Below, piece after piece: positions 54,839 to 63,211 of a DNA stretch of 64,000 nucleotides (the first letter of the stretch is position 1; each line of letters starts with the position of its first letter). The notes below the pieces were generated by a model. It worked only from the letters and a program-made list of their open reading frames with translations. It made no database searches and was not told the origin of the DNA. The stretch comes from CAYTGM01 sp964437365. GTDB taxonomy: Bacteria > Sumerlaeota > Sumerlaeia > SLMS01. The stretch is taken from the NCBI GenBank assembly GCA_964437365.1, contig CAYTGM010000009.1:62001-126000 (forward strand), given 5' to 3'. Made by a program: the position numbers and the translations under genes.

Positions 54839-56432
54839 GATTATACTTCAGCATCTCAACCTTATGAGAATAGGTTTCTTCGTCCGTTCCCTTTCTAAGT
54901 AACTTTTTGAGGCGTACCATGGAATCACTGTCCTTTGTGTAACGGAAGATTTCGTCCGGTTCACCTGATGCGATCCTCAGCCTTTCCAGCATCCTTGTGT
55001 CATCCGATAGAGCCCCCTTCTCTCGAGCACCTCTGATATAGAACAGTGTTCCTTCATGGGGAAGATCTTCTGAGAAGAAGTCTTCTAATTCTTCTTCCAT
55101 TTCAAGTTCTCGAAAGCCATGATAGATGGCGATGTCATCGAAGTAATACCAGCCTCGGTATCCCATGACCCAGCTATCAACGACAACGTAGACGGGCTTG
55201 CTCTCAGCAGACTTGACCTCTTCAACCATCTCGCCCCACTCGATACGAAACGTCCAATTGTTATTTTCAGAGAACGTATAGATATGATAAACGGAATAGA
55301 GTGCTGGGAGAAAATAAAAGAAGCCTGTCGGAATGAGAATCTTTTTTGAAAAAAACGATATGAAGTAAACAATAATCACGATCATCAGTGGGGTGAGAAA
55401 CGATAGACGTTCCCCATAGGCCATGACAGGCAGGTCTGGAAGGAAAAAGTAGAGAGTGAGGAAGCAGAGAGGCCCCATTGATACAATGATACAGAAAAGA
55501 AACTTAATAAACGCCTCACTTTCAAAGTCATCCTTCCTCGTGGCTGCAGAGATTAAACTATAGAGTACAAGGCAAATTGAGAGACCGACAGCCAGCAGTC
55601 CTGTTCCAACCAGGAACAGATGACTGATTTCAAGCGTATATCCAAAGAAGGCACTGTAGCCAAAGTAACCCAGGGCCATGATTGTTTCTTTCAATGTCAT
55701 TGAGGACGAAACAGTTTCCTCATGATGAACAGTCAGACGCACAATAAGAAAATAGATCTGTGGGATGTAGAGGATACTTGTCGAAGCCTGTAGAATAAAG
55801 AGCTGAAGCCCGGCATATATCCGTTTTCTAAGCCACCCGATCAACCCCCACAGTCCCAGTATGGCGACGATGATCACACCAAGGTAATTCACATAGGCGA
55901 GAAATGTTGAGGCAAGAAAGAGCGCAGCGGCATTCCCTCTTTGTTGCCGTAGAGATCGATCATTCTTCACGAGGTTCCAGAAGAGGGCGAAACAGAGAAT
56001 CGCCAGAAAATTCATCAGCGAGAAGTATTTGAAGAGCCTGTAAAGAAACAGATGATAGGGGGAGAGCACCAGAAGGATGATCGAAAGAGTGGCGACAGAG
56101 GAGGAGAGGTTTTGTCTAACCCAGATCGCAAAGGTTATCCAGGTCGCGAGCGCAAAAGGTAGAGAACTCAATCTGATAGCCAGAGGGCCGAGCCCGAAGA
56201 CACCTGTCCAGCTCTTAATATAAATGAAATAGCCAGCTGGGTAATTATCCTGTGCGAGAATTTTCCACATGTGCCTCCAGCTGTCATGGACCCGGAAGAC
56301 ATAGGCAGCCTCGTCGTTAGATAGTGGCGCATCATCAAGGCGCAGAGTGATGAGAATGGTTCCGATGGCGAAGAGGAGAAGGTCGATGGGTCGCAGACCA
56401 AAGAGAAATGTCTTTTGCTTGGGGGTTTCCAT
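54831..56432 (-). CDS. GT-C family membrane glycosyltransferase (GT39/ArnT-like)
   Basis: 533 aa with about 11 membrane helices. The first loop has the catalytic-type acidic motif LSNDEAAYVFRVHDSW, and YPAGYFIYIKSW and LAIRLSSLPFAL fit the GT39/PMT-like group that uses polyprenyl-phosphate sugars. The C-terminal third is a periplasmic domain. The final codons and stop (CTA GAG TGA) lie in the end of a MITE-like copy, so the C-terminus may have been reshaped. It probably glycosylates an envelope component; a second GT-C protein is encoded at 60256-61959. Confidence 0.75.
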   Translation of the reverse strand: METPKQKTFLFGLRPIDLLLFAIGTILITLRLDDAPLSNDEAAYVFRVHDSWRHMWKILAQDNYPAGYFIYIKSWTGVFGLGPLAIRLSSLPFALATWITFAIWVRQNLSSSVATLSIILLVLSPYHLFLYRLFKYFSLMNFLAILCFALFWNLVKNDRSLRQQRGNAAALFLASTFLAYVNYLGVIIVAILGLWGLIGWLRKRIYAGLQLFILQASTSILYIPQIYFLIVRLTVHHEETVSSSMTLKETIMALGYFGYSAFFGYTLEISHLFLVGTGLLAVGLSICLVLYSLISAATRKDDFESEAFIKFLFCIIVSMGPLCFLTLYFFLPDLPVMAYGERLSFLTPLMIVIIVYFISFFSKKILIPTGFFYFLPALYSVYHIYTFSENNNWTFRIEWGEMVEEVKSAESKPVYVVVDSWVMGYRGWYYFDDIAIYHGFRELEMEEELEDFFSEDLPHEGTLFYIRGAREKGALSDDTRMLERLRIASGEPDEIFRYTKDSDSMVRLKKLLRKGTDEETYSHKVEMLKYNLE

Positions 56433-56927
56433 GGAAGCATCCGGTAAGTGCAGGTTTATCTAGTGAGCAGGAGTGGTTTTGGCGGGCAAGAGAGATAGCT
56501 CTGGTGGGAGTATCTGTACGGGATGTGGAAGGAGTGAATGGCTTATGAACGAGTGTTTTCAAAGAGGGAAATGATGGTACTCATTCTAACTTTCTGGACG
56601 AATTCTCCTTTATTTAAAAAACCTCCAAACCGATTCTAACGGCAGACGGTCAATCTAAACAGCACGGTTGAGCGGAAGCCGCTCCTTCTAACGTCACAGG
56701 GTTTTCCCGAAGTTTATAATGATTTGGGGGGAACACTTTCAAGCCCAGAGAGTCTACAGGGGGTCCTCTGGGCTTTCTTATAGTTTTATAGACATTTTTT
56801 AATCCGCTTCTGCTCTCTCTGTTCGACTTACCTCAAATAAACTATTGCAACCCTCTTGCTTTTAGATAGGCTTATCTTGTGATCATCGCAATCACCCGAA
56901 TCTATTTTAAAGGCAAAGAAGGGCGTC
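56433..56927. other. Divergent upstream region with orphan promoter/terminator
   Basis: 495 bases between divergent genes. It contains three copies of TTCTAAC (56584, 56634, 56686) spaced about 50 bases, a hairpin GAGCGG/CCGCTC (56670-56684), and the TATAAT/terminator pair listed separately. No gene frame was found. Confidence 0.5.
56715..56786 (+). promoter_or_regulatory. TATAAT box followed by strong hairpin terminator
   Basis: TATAAT at 56715-56720 is a perfect -10; a -35 is not clear (CGTCAC at the right spacing is poor). About 20 bases downstream, AAGCCCAGAG (56741-56750) and CTCTGGGCTT (56766-56775) form a perfect 10-bp stem followed by TCTTATAGTTTT. No gene lies before the terminator. 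It may be a very short RNA, an attenuator or antiterminator leader for the fusion gene at 56928, or the end of a transcript from elsewhere. Confidence 0.55.
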
Positions 56928-59084
56928 ATGCGCATAACTGTAGCTTACAATCTTAGGACCGAACTGTCGGAAGCTCAGGCTGAGCTTCTGTTGCAGGAAG
57001 ATGTTGATCGTATTACAGAAGCATTATCCTCCCTGAAGCATCGTGTCACGGGAGTTGAGGTTTCAGGCAAGCCTGACAGGTTTATCGCCGAGCTTATCGA
57101 CAGCGAGCCGGATCTTATCTTTAACGTTGCTGAAGGTCATGTGGGAAGCTCCCGGGAAGCTTTTTATCCTGGTCTATACGAGCAGATCGGTCTCCCATTC
57201 ACCGGTGGAGACGCCTCTCTTCTCCACATGAACCTCGACAAGAACCTGTCCAAGACAATTCTTGCCCAGAGAGGAGTAAGAGTTCCTAAAGGATTTCTGG
57301 CTACACGTGCTGACCAACCGCTGCCGGACGACTTGAATTACCCGGTGATTATCAAACCAAACTCTGAAGGATCTTCGAAAGGTATTACCGCTGACTCTGT
57401 TGTGGAAAACGCCGAGGCCTGCAGAAAACATCTGGAGAAAATGCTTAAGCTATATCCAGCGGGGATGCTGGTTGAAGAATTCATTTCTGGGCGGGAGCTA
57501 ACGGTTCCTTATCTTGAGTGCTTTCCCGGCCGGTTCATGGAAATTGTCGAACATACCTTTGATCTGGGTAAACTCAGCTCCAAATACAATATCTATGATT
57601 ATGATATGAAGCAGGGTGGAGAGTCTTCTAAAGCTGTTGGCGTTGAATGCCCGACAAAACTGACAAAAGAGGAAAGAGCAACGGCTTATGAATTGGCACG
57701 CCAGGTTTTCGAAGTGATGCCATGCCCTGATTTTGGTCGTGTAGACATGCGCCTTAACGAAAAAGGGGAAGCTTATTTCATCGAACTGAACCCTCTTCCC
57801 AGCTTGCATCCGAATGCTTCTCTGATGACAGCGGGGCGATCCGCAGGTCTTGACTATAAGGAAATCATGCGCCTGATCATTCGATCCGCCGCCAAGAGGT
57901 ATAATATTTCTCTCCGTCGACCGAAGAGGGCAGATATTGCCAGTGTACAGGAGGAGGGGGAAAGACCATCGGCACGGGATATGGGAATTCGTATCGGGCG
58001 ACTGGACCCAGGAACTAACAATGCCATCACCGATGTCAAAGGGGTGAAAGTTGGCCATGTAACCATCATCCAGGATGATGTTCAAACGCCTGGTGTTACG
58101 GGAACCTCTTCTATTCGTACTGGCGTCACGGCTATTCTTCCTGCACCAGGCGATGTCTATCACAAGCGCCCTGTTGCGGGGGGCTTTATCCTCAACGGTG
58201 TTGGAGAAATGTCAGGGCTGAATCAGGTACTGGAGTGGGGCTTTCTCGAATCTCCCATCCTCTTAACCAATTCGCATTCCGTTGGTAAGATTCACTCAGG
58301 CGTTGTGACACACTACATGAAGCAGTTCCCCGAATTGGGCGCGAAAACAGATGTCATACTTCCTCTTGTGGGAGAATGCGATGATTCGTTCCTGAATGAC
58401 GCCCGTATTGGTATATGCAGCTCTACGGACGCAACGAAGGCCATACAGGCGGCTAAGGCGGGTCCTGTTGTTCAAGGCTCTGTCGGTGCAGGTACGGGAA
58501 TGACCACATTCGATTTCAGCGGTGGAATAGGAACCTCGTCGCGTGTTCTTTCTTTCGACGCGATGACCTACACGGTCGGCGTTCTGGTCCTTTCCAATTT
58601 CGGCCGTCTATGCAACCTGACAATAGATGGAAGTGTGGTTGGTCGTCATCTCGACAACCAGTTTGATATACCTCGTCGTGAGAATAGCCATGGATCTGTT
58701 ATCGTGGTGATCGCCACAGATGCACCGATGATGAGCAGTCAGCTGTGCCGACTGTCCAAGCGTGCTGCTCTGGGCCTTGGAAGGACAGGTTCCTTTGCTG
58801 CCTCCAGCAGTGGCGAAATCATCGTTGCTTTCAGTACGGCGAACCGATTACCTCGGCGACCAGAAAAGCCAAATAAGGTGCTCAGCCTTGACTTTGTTCC
58901 AGACCAGATTCTCAATGGATTCTACGAAGCTGTCATTGAAGCGACGGAAGAAGCTGTCATCAATGCAATCTTCTGCTCGCACGGCATGACAGGACGTGAA
59001 GGCAGACTCAGTCCCGCTATACCTCACGACAAGGTACTCGAAGCTCTTAACAAGGGAAGGAATATCCATGCTAGTAGTCAATAA
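56928..59084 (+). CDS. ATP-grasp ligase (Ddl-like) fused to P1-family (DmpA) aminopeptidase
   Basis: 718 aa, no signal, cytoplasmic. Residues about 1-330 form an ATP-grasp ligase of the D-Ala-D-Ala type: LIFNVAEGHVGSSREAF, MNLDKNLSKTIL, IIKPNSEGSSKGI, MLVEEFISGREL, and metal-binding DFGRVDMRLNEKGEAYFIELNP. Residues about 360-715 are a complete P1/DmpA-type N-terminal-nucleophile peptidase: GVKVGHVTII, NGVGEMSG, LLTNSHSVG, GSVGAGTGMTTFDFSGG, and HGSVIVVIATDAP, in which G589-S590 would be the self-cleavage site giving the nucleophile S590. So a bond-making and a bond-breaking module share one chain, possibly split by self-cleavage after residue 589. It overlaps the next gene by 17 bases. Confidence 0.85.
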   Translation: MRITVAYNLRTELSEAQAELLLQEDVDRITEALSSLKHRVTGVEVSGKPDRFIAELIDSEPDLIFNVAEGHVGSSREAFYPGLYEQIGLPFTGGDASLLHMNLDKNLSKTILAQRGVRVPKGFLATRADQPLPDDLNYPVIIKPNSEGSSKGITADSVVENAEACRKHLEKMLKLYPAGMLVEEFISGRELTVPYLECFPGRFMEIVEHTFDLGKLSSKYNIYDYDMKQGGESSKAVGVECPTKLTKEERATAYELARQVFEVMPCPDFGRVDMRLNEKGEAYFIELNPLPSLHPNASLMTAGRSAGLDYKEIMRLIIRSAAKRYNISLRRPKRADIASVQEEGERPSARDMGIRIGRLDPGTNNAITDVKGVKVGHVTIIQDDVQTPGVTGTSSIRTGVTAILPAPGDVYHKRPVAGGFILNGVGEMSGLNQVLEWGFLESPILLTNSHSVGKIHSGVVTHYMKQFPELGAKTDVILPLVGECDDSFLNDARIGICSSTDATKAIQAAKAGPVVQGSVGAGTGMTTFDFSGGIGTSSRVLSFDAMTYTVGVLVLSNFGRLCNLTIDGSVVGRHLDNQFDIPRRENSHGSVIVVIATDAPMMSSQLCRLSKRAALGLGRTGSFAASSSGEIIVAFSTANRLPRRPEKPNKVLSLDFVPDQILNGFYEAVIEATEEAVINAIFCSHGMTGREGRLSPAIPHDKVLEALNKGRNIHASSQ

Positions 59085-60084
59085 TCCACATTATGCTCTT
59101 CACGTAGCCAGGTGGGAATTCCATCTTGGAACGGAGGTTTACTCGACGAAAGACGTACCTCAAAGGCCAGAGCTGATCAAAGAGGCGCTGGAGAAAGACG
59201 GTTCATATACATTTGTCGATGCTGAAGAGTTTTCAGCTGATAGATTGAAGGAGATCCACAGCTATCACGACTACATTGCAGACGTCTGTAAGGGAATCGA
59301 GAACCCGGAAGAAGAGATCTATCCAGATCTTTTTCCTGGCGAAGGAGCTGGGTTTAAGCGGCGTCATCATCCTCTCTGGATGGGTCTTGTATGTACAGAT
59401 TCGGTTACGCCATTAAGGCAGAATACATATAAAGCGGCAAAGGGGTCAGCAGACGCGGCCCAGACAGCAGCGAAGTATGTTCGAGAAGGAAAAGAAAAGG
59501 CTGTCTATGCTCTTTGCAGGCCATCAGGTCACCATGCCGGAAAACGCAAATTTGGAGGGTATTGTTACTTCAATAACGCCTCACATGCAGCGCTTGAGCT
59601 TCGAGAAACTTTCAAGAAAGTTGCCATTCTTGATATCGACTTCCACCACGGAAACGGAACTCAGGAAATCTTCTATGATCGCGACGATGTGTTTGTAGCC
59701 TCCATACATTGCGACCCCGATATCGAGTACCCCTACTATACGGGCTATGTAGAGGAACGAGGTGAAGGAAAAGGCGAAGGGGCGACCTTGAATCTGCCGC
59801 TCCCTAAAAACACGGACAAGGCCGTTTACCTTAAAGCTGTCGAAGACTTCAAGAGCGCTGCGTCGATCTATGGTGTTGATGCCCTTGTGATTGCAGCTGG
59901 CTGGGATACCCATGGTGAAGACCCGGTGGGAGGATTCACGTTAATTACACCTGACTATATAGAGATCGGGAAGTCTCTGGCAGAGCTCAATATTCCAACG
60001 GTGATCGTTCAGGAAGGTGGATATAACTTGAGGGTTTTATCCGACTCTGCGCTTTCTTTCTTGAAAGGCTTCAGATCTGTTTAG
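59068..60084 (+). CDS. Histone-deacetylase-family amidohydrolase (acetylpolyamine-amidohydrolase-like)
   Basis: The ATG at 59068 lies just after AAGGGAAGG and gives 338 aa; the longer frame begins inside the previous gene. The zinc deacetylase motifs are all there: RPSGHHAG (H155/H156), DIDFHHGNG (D191/H193 zinc), IHCDPDIEYPYYTG, and AGWDTHGEDP (D280 zinc). The EYPYYTG and GEGKGEGATLNLPLP segments recall bacterial acetylpolyamine amidohydrolases, which release acetate from acetylated diamines or polyamines. Overlap with the fusion gene suggests one coupled pathway. The true substrate is unknown. Confidence 0.9.
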   Translation: MLVVNNPHYALHVARWEFHLGTEVYSTKDVPQRPELIKEALEKDGSYTFVDAEEFSADRLKEIHSYHDYIADVCKGIENPEEEIYPDLFPGEGAGFKRRHHPLWMGLVCTDSVTPLRQNTYKAAKGSADAAQTAAKYVREGKEKAVYALCRPSGHHAGKRKFGGYCYFNNASHAALELRETFKKVAILDIDFHHGNGTQEIFYDRDDVFVASIHCDPDIEYPYYTGYVEERGEGKGEGATLNLPLPKNTDKAVYLKAVEDFKSAASIYGVDALVIAAGWDTHGEDPVGGFTLITPDYIEIGKSLAELNIPTVIVQEGGYNLRVLSDSALSFLKGFRSV

Positions 60085-60119
60085 ATTGGCTGCCAAAAGT
60101 AATATCCGAATAGAAGGTA

Positions 60120-60215
60120 AGTGAGAGTGGCGCTTTCAGTATTCTGAGAACAGAGGAATAGTGGTGTTATTTCGAGGCTTACAGGATGCTGAAGGGAGTG
60201 CTCGCAGCCAACTAT
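60120..60215 (+). repeat. MITE-like element, copy 3 (internal part)
   Basis: AGTGGTG, ATTTCGAGGCTT and, exactly 18 bases later, TGCTCG(C)AGCCA match copy 1 (17762-17813) with the same spacing. The ends are degenerate. It lies in the 171-base gap between the convergent deacetylase and GT-C genes. Confidence 0.5.
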
Positions 60216-60255
60216 ACATTGTACAGTGATTTTGGCAGACACTCTCGTTTTTTCT

Positions 60256-61959
60256 CTACTGGTCAGTGGCGGGTTTCAGCCCCCAGGTTTTTCGCCACTC
60301 CTCGTCACTGACCCCAATCTTTATTTCAGTAATTTCCTGGCTCTCTCCGCTCTTCCTTCTTTCATACACCATAAAACCCAGTGCTGGATGAAAACTTGTC
60401 AGAAGGGTCGTCGGAGTATAGTTGTCCTGAATTTCTTTTAGCTGGAAGACTCTTCTAACACTGGCGACATTTGGCTGTAACCGGTAGGATTTTGGCCAAT
60501 AGGTATCATCAAGGCATGTCTCAACAACCAGATAATCAGGAGACCTTTCGAGTATATATTCCACTGACAGCCCATTGTGAGCGATATGGGAATCCATAAG
60601 ACCCAGCAGATCCATGATGCGCTGATCGGGGTCTGTATAGAAGGCCCACTGCCCTAGCTGATCTCCCGCTATCAATGTATCTTTTGGAAGCTTCTCCGAG
60701 ACCCACCTGCCGGCCTCTGCATTAAGATAAATTGGGTCGGAATTATACCATTTTATTCGCTCCACTATGTCCCAGGTGTGTTTTTGAAATAACCTTGGCA
60801 GAATACGGGATTCTGGTGCATCCATGTTGCCAACTAAATATTGAGGCAGCACAGAGGTGGATCGAATCTGAACAGGCACCAGAAGAAGAAGGAATAAGCC
60901 GGGAAGCATCAGGACCTTAGACTGGGGTTGATGGGAATACTCAGCTTCCAGGTAGCGTGCAATTGCGACGAGCAATAACCAGCAGCCGATGACAACTGCA
61001 GGAAACAGAGGAGCGATATAGCGAAAAGCAATGTTCAGAAGCTGTCCCGCTTGAAGCTGAAAGAAGAAAGAGGCAATATATATCCCGATGACGCCGGCAG
61101 CCAAAGGTCGATATGTATCTATACGAAGGGCTAGAAAGGCACCTAAAAGTCCAAACAAGGGCAAAGCACCATTCGTAAGGACAAAGGCTACGATTGAATG
61201 CATGCCGCCACCCGAAGGGGTTTTGGCAATCATTGTATTCGGTACTAACTCTCCGTAGTAGTAGAAGCGAAAACAAACCTGCACGAGAAAGGTCAACATG
61301 GCTGGAAGAAACACGATGAGGAACTCAACGACCTGCTTCATTTCAACGATGATCTCATTGGACCGTTTGATACGGGCAATCCAGCAGGGCGAGAGCGCGA
61401 TTAGAAAGAGCAGTCCTTCTGGTCGTGTGATCGTCACGATTGCAAGAAGAATCCCCGGCAAGACACGGAGGCCTTTCAACGTATATAACAGCAGTGCTGA
61501 GCTGATCAGCGAAGCATAAAGAACCGTTTCGAGACCGCGGTCGTCATGATAATGAAGGAAGGGTTCCAGTGCCAGGGCGAGAGGAAGCCACCAGTTGAGC
61601 CAGCGAGCACGTTTCTCTGTTTTCGACGTTTCGGTGCAGTACCAGGCTGTAAAGACCAGGAGTATGAAGGAGAGCGAGGATATTGCTCTGCCTGCTGTAT
61701 GTAACTTAACCCCCAACAATTCAAAAGGTGCGATCATAAGAACCCATGCAAGGTTGGAGTAACCCTCCACATACTCGGCCCTGTTGTAGACAAGTCCCCA
61801 ACCATTTGCGAAATTTCTGGCATAGCGATAAGAGATAAAAGCATCCTCTCCCAGATGATTATAGGTCACCAGACAAAGCAGCGCCAGAACTGGGAGAAGA
61901 AGAGCTATATAGACATAAGAAGCAACAGTAGGACTGTTTGTAGTCTGATTCGGATTCAT
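60256..61959 (-). CDS. GT-C family membrane glycosyltransferase (AftB-like pattern)
   Basis: 567 aa with about 11 hydrophobic helices. The N-terminal GEDAFISYRYARNFANGWGLVYNRAEYVEGYSNLAWVL segment is the pattern of bacterial GT-C proteins like arabinofuranosyltransferase AftB; the D/E-D pair is the likely catalytic acid site. The C-terminal periplasmic domain (about 385-567) is soluble. It is coupled to the deacetylase gene by a 4-base ATGA overlap, so both likely belong to an envelope polysaccharide or glycolipid operon. Confidence 0.72.
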   Translation of the reverse strand: MNPNQTTNSPTVASYVYIALLLPVLALLCLVTYNHLGEDAFISYRYARNFANGWGLVYNRAEYVEGYSNLAWVLMIAPFELLGVKLHTAGRAISSLSFILLVFTAWYCTETSKTEKRARWLNWWLPLALALEPFLHYHDDRGLETVLYASLISSALLLYTLKGLRVLPGILLAIVTITRPEGLLFLIALSPCWIARIKRSNEIIVEMKQVVEFLIVFLPAMLTFLVQVCFRFYYYGELVPNTMIAKTPSGGGMHSIVAFVLTNGALPLFGLLGAFLALRIDTYRPLAAGVIGIYIASFFFQLQAGQLLNIAFRYIAPLFPAVVIGCWLLLVAIARYLEAEYSHQPQSKVLMLPGLFLLLLVPVQIRSTSVLPQYLVGNMDAPESRILPRLFQKHTWDIVERIKWYNSDPIYLNAEAGRWVSEKLPKDTLIAGDQLGQWAFYTDPDQRIMDLLGLMDSHIAHNGLSVEYILERSPDYLVVETCLDDTYWPKSYRLQPNVASVRRVFQLKEIQDNYTPTTLLTSFHPALGFMVYERRKSGESQEITEIKIGVSDEEWRKTWGLKPATDQ

Positions 61960-62918
61960 AGGCTTCTCTGAATAAAGTCCTCTGCGAAATCTCTTGTCAA
62001 TTTCACGTCGAAAGCTGCTGAAAACTCTTCGATGATTTGTTTGATTTTCTTCAACTTCCTCTTGGCTGAAAGGTTGAACCCGCCAAGTGAGGAGGTGCGG
62101 TTATCGAAGACAACTGGGTTTCGGCAGTCCACGGCATCAATCGCATGAAAAAGAATCGTCACTGGGCGGTTTCTTCGCGCCATTTTCTGAAAGAGATTCC
62201 TCAATGAATTTCTATCACGGGAAAGCAGGACGGCGCCGGTAAGTGGCAGGCGGATATGAGGGATGACTCCAACGGGTATTTCCAGAATACCTGCGTCTTC
62301 GAAGAAGTCGGCGGGTTTGCGTATTTTGTGCTTTCTTGGAAAGTATGGCTGACGCGGCGCCCTTGCATAAGAGACTCTTCCAAATTGCCTTTTCTTCAAA
62401 TCATAACTTCTGGACATCCAGCCATCAATGAGGCGGAAAGCGGGCCCCCAGTAGGTGGGAAGAATCGAGGCATCATATCGATAACCAACCTGTCTGACAG
62501 CGCGAAGAATCCTGGCGTCGATGTCATATCCAGGCGAGCGGAACCCGACTGGTGCATAACCGAGTGTTTCAATCTTCTGGTGTGCCTTGCGAATTTCATT
62601 CAGTATATAACCATAGGGCTTCCCGGTCAGGCCAATATGGTGAGACCAGCTGTGATTAGCGAGTTCAAACTTGTGGTATATGAGTTTTCTCGCCTCTCGC
62701 CGTTTTGTATCAAGAGTCAGGTCTCTTCCAACGATAAAGAATGATGCTGGTAAACCAGCCTGGAGAAAGAGATCTTTAAGTCCGATGACTCCTTCAGTCC
62801 AACAGGGGTCATTCTTGAAAGTATCCTTCTCTGAAACTCCATAGCATCGCCGCACAGCCCAAAGACCATCCACGTCGACTTGCAGGAGACCTGTCGGTTT
62901 ATTCTGACGGATATTCAT
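61956..62918 (-). CDS. Polysaccharide deacetylase family protein
   Basis: The ATG at 62918 gives 320 aa and shares its A with the stop of the acylphosphatase gene (TAATG); a longer frame would start inside that gene. The carbohydrate esterase 4-type motifs are visible: QVDVDGLW near the N-terminus, ANHSWSHHIGL (zinc-binding histidines) and GFRSPGYDID. There is no signal peptide, so it acts in the cytoplasm or is exported differently. Such enzymes remove N-acetyl groups from sugars. It is in one operon with the GT-C protein. Confidence 0.8.
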   Translation of the reverse strand: MNIRQNKPTGLLQVDVDGLWAVRRCYGVSEKDTFKNDPCWTEGVIGLKDLFLQAGLPASFFIVGRDLTLDTKRREARKLIYHKFELANHSWSHHIGLTGKPYGYILNEIRKAHQKIETLGYAPVGFRSPGYDIDARILRAVRQVGYRYDASILPTYWGPAFRLIDGWMSRSYDLKKRQFGRVSYARAPRQPYFPRKHKIRKPADFFEDAGILEIPVGVIPHIRLPLTGAVLLSRDRNSLRNLFQKMARRNRPVTILFHAIDAVDCRNPVVFDNRTSSLGGFNLSAKRKLKKIKQIIEEFSAAFDVKLTRDFAEDFIQRSL

Positions 62919-63211
62919 TAGCGTCGGATATTGAAGCTGTCGAACTCGGGCTTCTTTTTCTCCCATTCGATATCTATATCTTCAACATATCCGAGGATTG
63001 GCCCCCGGTGAAGATCTGTCAACAGTTCGGTCAATTTTAATTCCTCACCTTCTGCATAGACCTCCACAGTACCGTCTTTCAGATTTCTTACCCATCCGGT
63101 TAGATGATAGCGTCTTGCAGACTCCATTGCATAGACACGGTAGCCCACGCCCTGGACACGTCCGTGTACTACAGCATGAAAAGTATGGGGAGTCTTGCTT
63201 TCAGGAGTCAT
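62918..63211 (-). CDS. acyP: Acylphosphatase
   Basis: 97 aa from ATG 63211; a start at 63229 would add 6 residues. Typical for the family: VVHGRVQGVGYRVYAMESA, with the catalytic arginine in GVGYR, and GWVRNLKDGTVEVYAEG, with the catalytic asparagine. It hydrolyses acyl phosphates in the cytosol. Its start overlaps the end of the sigma-54 activator gene, and its stop overlaps the deacetylase start, so three genes are translationally linked. Confidence 0.92.
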   Translation of the reverse strand: MTPESKTPHTFHAVVHGRVQGVGYRVYAMESARRYHLTGWVRNLKDGTVEVYAEGEELKLTELLTDLHRGPILGYVEDIDIEWEKKKPEFDSFNIRR

